Made by a program: the position numbers and the translations under genes
Shown: piece by piece, positions 59,001 to 64,000 of the stretch
Layout of the letters: the number at the start of each line of letters is the position of its first letter
Position numbering within the stretch: the stretch's first letter is position 1
The notes under the pieces: model-generated
What the model saw: only the letters and a program-made list of their open reading frames with translations
What the model was told of the DNA's origin: nothing
Database searches by the model: none
Source: Smittia aterrima
Taxonomy: Eukaryota; Arthropoda; Insecta; Diptera; Chironomidae
DNA length: 64,000 bases
Assembly: GCA_033063855.1 (NCBI GenBank)
Contig: CP093831.1
Span: 11,842,001 to 11,906,000, forward strand
Direction of reading: 5' to 3'

Positions 59001-60355
59001 TGGTTTCCTTTCGAAGCCTTCGCAATTAAAAACATCGTGAGAAATTCTCATTGAAAAGCCAAAGTAAAATAAATCAGAAGCGGTGAAGGTGAAATTTAAA
59101 GCTTTTATTGCTTTTGTTAGGATTGAAAATAAAATCGCACTTGATACTTTGAGCCTTCCTTCTCTACCTTTCAACTTGACCTGCGGACCCAATGAAAATT
59201 CGATAAAAGCAAAGCTTGAGGGAAAATATTTTTCTTCTTCATTTGATTCATGTTTCTCGGATTATTTTTCTATCATTTCACATCAGATAGAAGGACAATA
59301 AAAAGGCTTTCTCGAGAAGAAACATCAAGTGACGAAACCTTTTTTTCTTCTCAGAGAAGTTTCTAATTTCTGATGTTTCTTGTTTGAAAAGGATTCGATG
59401 AAAATGTCGAGAACAGATAGTTACGAAGAATGTCTAAAATAAGAGCTTTTAATCCTCCACTTGTCTCTCAATTGAACGTCAATTCCTCGAAAGTAGCTTA
59501 AGCAACAAGAAGCCAGGTTGAGATACTTGAGTGCTCGTGCGTCTCCATGCTATTTTAAACTCAAACTCCTCAAAAAGTTCTTTACTTTTGGATTGGTAAA
59601 TGATCCTAATTGATAAGTTTTGTTCTGCGTCTCTCAAATTCATGTGAGCAAATATCGGATTTTCCTGATAGACTTCTGTTTGATTATCGCTTTGATGGGT
59701 GGTTGATGTAGATGCGAGAAGTGGAAAATGAAGAAGAAACGCAACTTGAGATAGAAGAGATAAAACTTGATACGCTACATTGTGACGATAATCGAGGTGT
59801 TAGTAAATGTGCGAGAATGAAAATTGACTCCACACATTGTTGTCGACGTCATTAAGCGCTTACTTATTAGCTAATGTGAAAAACAATTCTTCTTGATTGA
59901 TATGAGAGAAGCTTTATGACTAAACTTATCATCTAGATTGTGATAATAATTGAGCTGACTAAAGTGATAACTGCTTTTGATATCATAATCAATTAAATTG
60001 ATAAATAAGCTCAATAGATGATTGAAAATCTCAAAAGGATTTCGAATCATTTTGTGGTGAAACTTGCAACGTTTTCATTGTTAATAATCTAGATAAGAGA
60101 AGTCAAAGACAAACAAGTGAGATCTGCAAACAGCTCGAACATTGAGAGCAGACGAGAGTGTTATCATCATGTCGAGCGTCAGCAGGCAAACAATAAAAGC
60201 GACGAAACTTCATCAGAATGATAAAATAATTCCAAACCGAGATTGTGTGAAGTTTGTGTGAAGCAATGGTGAAATAATTTGATAACCATCCAACATTTCG
60301 AGATTGTAAAATCCCAACAAAGTTTCCAGCCAAACCGGGAATAAAAGGCATAACA
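56009..60355. other. Long non-coding stretch upstream of the GPCR
   Basis: AT-rich, no supported coding exon. It probably includes the regulatory region and possible untranslated first exons of the GPCR gene. Confidence 0.55.
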
Positions 60356-63300
60356 ATGCTTGAATCTGTGACATTAGCCGAGGCAACTGCAGTTTCGAGC
60401 TACGCTAACATAACTTCTACATTAGCGATGGCTACGACTCTTGTATTCGACAGCAATTTTAGTGATTTTTTGAACACGAGCGAGAGCAGTTTCACAACCG
60501 AAGCTCCTCACCCCTGTGATCCCGGAAATAAGGATTTTAATTGCTCTGTAGATGAGTTTCTAAATTATCATTTGGGTGCCAAGCAGATGCCTCTTGAGAC
60601 AGCAATTTGGGTGAGTTGATGAACGAGCAACCATTTTATTTTTATTTGAAAATTTATTTAATTGCGTTATGAGAGTTTGTTGTCATTTGTTTCGTGAAGC
60701 CAAAGCTTCCAATTAGCATTATCCAAAAATGCCCTTGACATCTCCAATTATCAAAAATTGACAAAAGAATTTTCTATTCAAATTACGGAAAAAGCTTCTT
60801 ACATTTTTATTCCCATTCGGCTGAGCTTTGAAAGCTCAATTACTTTCTTGCTTACACTCCTCGTTCGCATCACAGTGATTCCACATCCATTTAGCATATT
60901 TGACTGCGCTCAGATCGAAGCAACAACTTTTCCCATAAAGAGAAAAAAATCCATCATGCTTTTCATTAGGCGAGAGAAACTTTATTGCCATCGCATTACT
61001 CGTCGTCTTGCTTTTCCATTTAAACATATTTTCTCTTCTACAAGTGAAATTGTCTTTTGAAACTCTTTTTATATTCACCGCGTAATTTTTCATTCTGCTC
61101 TGAAATGCGATGGGAGAACAAAATCTCGAACAAAATCTGAACGAGAGCTTCGCGAAATGTGATGAGAGTTTAGTTAAATGGATTCGCGAGTTTTGCGGCG
61201 AATAGTCAGCTAAAGCTTCATGAGATTGGGAATGCAAATTTACTCAAGCTGAGGAAAAATGCGATAAGACAAGAGGAATTTAATAAACATCAGAGGAGCT
61301 TAAGAAAGAGCTGACAATTATTTGTGATGGAGACAAGTCTCTGATGCATTAAAGTTCTCCCTGATCACAAAATCTCCTTCCGTCTTTGATATTCTCGAAC
61401 AATCAGCCCTTCAACTTCTCATTTAATAATTCTTGTTCTTTCTTTCTCCCAAGGTAACGATTTTCTTTGTTGGAATCTTCGTTACGGGCGTCATTGGCAA
61501 TTTCATTGTGTGTGTCGTTATCGTTAAGAATGCATCGATGCACACAGCAACAAATTATTATTTATTCAGTCTGGCAGTTTCGGATTTATTGTTTTTAATG
61601 ATGGGTAAGTACTGGAGATCGATAAAGGAAAGTTTACAAATTAATTTGCTTCGATGAATTTGCTGCTTCGATTAAACTGAATTGATTTCATTTCCAAGGA
61701 AATCTTTTTAGCAAAATATTTTTGAAAACTCTCAAGTTACTTCAAAGCTTATCACAGAATTAAAACTGTTATTCTAATCGATCTCTCTTCCATCTTCCAA
61801 TGATTCATTTCGTCCTTCATGAAATTTGTTGACGCAAATGAAAGCTCCTTTGCCTGGGAAATTCATCACATTTCTCTCAAGGAAATCAGAAGTTTTATGA
61901 TTTTAATTACGATGTATAAGAATAACTTCTCAAGCCAAGCGTCGAGCAGACTAAACTAGCAAGAGTCGACAAATTGAGCAAAGCTGTCGTTTTCTTCATC
62001 TTCATAAACATGAACAACTCGGAACTGAAACATTTGTCAACATAAAAGCGATAGCGTGACTTCCATCAAGCTTCAGTCAAAAAGTTTTTATGGCTTGAGG
62101 TTGGTAGACGCTTGACATATTTTTTCGGCAAGTTTTCGTTGGAATTAGTATTCGCAAGTGAGCGCCACGTTTTCTCAGCTTCCATTCACAGTAATGACAC
62201 ACTCTCGGTCACATAAATTGACATTATAAAAGATTCTTTCGTCTTTTTCTCTCCGATATTTATGGCATCGTAAAATTGCACAAGTTGCGAGTTCGGGAAC
62301 TTTTCCTATCAAAGCAGATTTAAGTGGAAGTGGCTCTCGATGCCCAAACCAATTTGTGTAAACTTAACAATCTTTAAACCCTTTTTCAATTTTGTTATCT
62401 AAACCTTTTGTTATTTAAATCTAAATCATAAATTTGCTTGTTCGAGAGTGAACACAACAGCTGGCAGCAGTCAACTCTCTTCCCCTTTATTGGAGAGTAC
62501 GATGTGGTTGTCATCTTTATTCGCCTGTTTAGAAGAATTTTTATTAAGCAAGGGATGATTATCTTCATTTGTTGCAGGGCAATTTGTGTTCTGGTCGATT
62601 CGGGGAGCCAATTTAGAAAACATGCTCGACTACACCTTTAAATTTTGTTTAGAAAAACTTGGAAAACTTTTTTTCAGTAAACTTTTTCCGGTCACGATTT
62701 TCTTTAAAATTCCATTGAAAGTTGAATCTTCTTATAATTAAAAGTTCATTAACATCTAATCAAGTTATTACTTCATTTACAAGAACAAAGTTTCTAATCA
62801 AATTAAGACTTTAAGTGAGGAAAATTAGATTTCGAATTTTTGATTGAATGAATTGACGATCTTTCAAGAAAGGGAATCTTTCTCACGTACCTTTCTCTTT
62901 TCTTGACAATGAGACGAAGCGTCAAAAACCTGATTCACGTTCATTGCTCGTGTTGAGAGTTGAATGTCTTCATTGCAAAAACGTGTAAAGTGTAAAGGGA
63001 AAAGAAAGTTTGCTGATCGCTTAGATGTGACAATGCGTCACATGTGGATTTATTTATTAATCTGTTCAAGTATTTCACGAAGAAGATTACTTCAAGAACT
63101 TGTTATGTATTGATAAATGAGTTAAATGAATTATTAATGAAGAAAGTTCGATGAAAGCTTCGAGTTTCGAATGAGCCCTGAAGATAAAATTGCTTAAATT
63201 TTTTGTTTTGCAAATCAAGGCAATGACTTGCCTTCCCATCGTCTTGTTACTTGGGAATCGATTTTCAAGATTAATGATGCGGTCATAAATTATTCAATCT

Positions 63301-64000
63301 GATATGTGACATCTTATCGAAGGAAATAAAAGAAACGAGTGAAGTCAATTTGGAGTTTAGCGAACTCCTAATCGAAAGAGAAGACGCGTCGAATAGGCCA
63401 GTGACTTTATCATAAAAGTTTCATGTTTAGTCTGTGAGTTCGAATCGTAACTTATCATCTGAAATTACTTATGCAGCGTCTATGAGTTATGACCGAGATA
63501 TTTTCCATTCGTTCTATGTATCCAGGATATCCTTTCATCTTTGTTAGACGCAAATGATTGATGCTCCAATTTACAACAACTGCTAGAGTCGTTATTATTC
63601 TTTTCTGAACAAGACTTTGATAAACTTTTCGTCGCCGTAACATGTGGTTAACTCGAGTCGAAGAAGAATGAAAGAGATAAAGTATGCAAATCAAAGACTT
63701 ACAAGCTTCCAAGCCATTTAAAGACAACAAAGTTTTTGTTTTTCTTTCCTCCCCAAACTTTCAGATTCAATGTTAATTTTCTTGAGATTTTTCCTCCTTC
63801 ATCACAAAGCAAGCATAAAGCACATGTTCATGCTTTCGTGAACACAATCAACATACTCACGTCTTACAGTAATTTCAAACTTTTCGAATTCCATTCAAAC
63901 GATTACATCTACAAAATGTTTAATGAATATTCTCTTAAGCTATAATTCAATTCTGTCTCGTCATTCTTCTTTGGAAAAGCTCGACTGCTGTTGTCGAATG
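60356..64000 (+). CDS. Neuropeptide GPCR, pyrokinin/CAPA-receptor type (5' part)
   Basis: Class A GPCR of the PRXamide/neuromedin-U receptor group, a plasma membrane receptor for pyrokinin, CAPA or related peptides. Two exons lie in the window, 60356-60610 and 61454-61604. The rest is beyond 64000. The extracellular N-terminus (about 85 residues) is Ser/Thr-rich with N-glycosylation sequons (NIT, NFS, NTS, NCS) and ends near FLNYHLGAKQMPLETAIW. TM1 follows with FVTGVIGNFIVCVVIV (the GN of helix 1), then the conserved intracellular loop and TM2 start SMHTATNYYLFSLAVSDLL with the D of helix 2. The donor at 61605 (GTAAGT) is strong. Subtype (pyrokinin versus CAPA) cannot be settled without helices 3-7. 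Confidence 0.82.
61605..64000 (+). other. Long intron of the GPCR gene
   Basis: No later GPCR exon (for example the helix 3 DRY/ERY motif) is recognisable to the window end, so the intron is at least 2.4 kb. A 91-codon minus-strand open stretch at 63455-63730 is noted but not accepted. Confidence 0.6.

Noticed and set aside
60103..60351. 82-codon minus-strand frame just upstream of the GPCR start
   Set aside because: It overlaps the expected 5'UTR of the GPCR and has no motif or splice context.
63455..63730. 91-codon minus-strand open frame in the GPCR intron
   Set aside because: Starts at a non-ATG codon, lies inside a long plus-strand intron, and has no identifiable partner exon. A nested gene is possible but unsupported.

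Overview
The window looks like nuclear genomic DNA of a lower dipteran insect, most likely a midge-type nematoceran. It is AT-rich, its genes are split by very short GT-AG introns (mostly 48-62 bp), and its gene families are insect-specific: 7tm_6 odorant receptors, sugar gustatory receptors and clan-4 P450s. The species cannot be fixed from sequence alone. Gene models were built by hand: each splice site was read from the sequence and checked for frame across every junction. No search was run.

Layout. 1-17.6 kb has almost no recognisable genes. It holds a 5S rRNA-derived sequence joined to a telomere-like simple repeat (5.13-5.27 kb) and two or three isolated exon candidates. 17.6-21.5 kb holds two tandem CYP4-type P450 genes (- strand). 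22.7-24.6 kb holds a tiny secreted cysteine peptide gene (+) and an unrecognised multi-exon gene (-) whose downstream mini-exons stay in frame beyond a TAG. 24.9-32.7 kb is an odorant receptor cluster with two intact genes (27.9-29.2 kb -, 30.4-31.8 kb +) and four broken copies, built by segmental duplication. 32.9-38.8 kb holds a coiled-coil gene, a third CYP4-type P450, a serine protease with duplicated Gd_N-like N-terminal modules, and a protein with an internal 59-residue repeat. 39.5-50.6 kb holds four sugar gustatory receptors (two -, two +) with a cyclophilin-40 gene between the third and fourth. 53.5-55.7 kb is CFAP45, an axonemal protein. From 60.4 kb runs the 5' part of a neuropeptide GPCR of pyrokinin/CAPA type that continues past the window.

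Together the genes are mainly chemosensory (smell and sugar taste) and detoxifying (P450), with single-copy housekeeping or ciliary genes between. The most unusual features are the in-frame mini-exon array beyond a stop codon, the antisense fusion of two odorant receptor fragments at a short microhomology, a CYP4-type enzyme lacking the heme-crosslinking glutamate, an intron shifted by 7 nt between two tandem P450s, and a 48-nt GC-AG intron that is open in frame.
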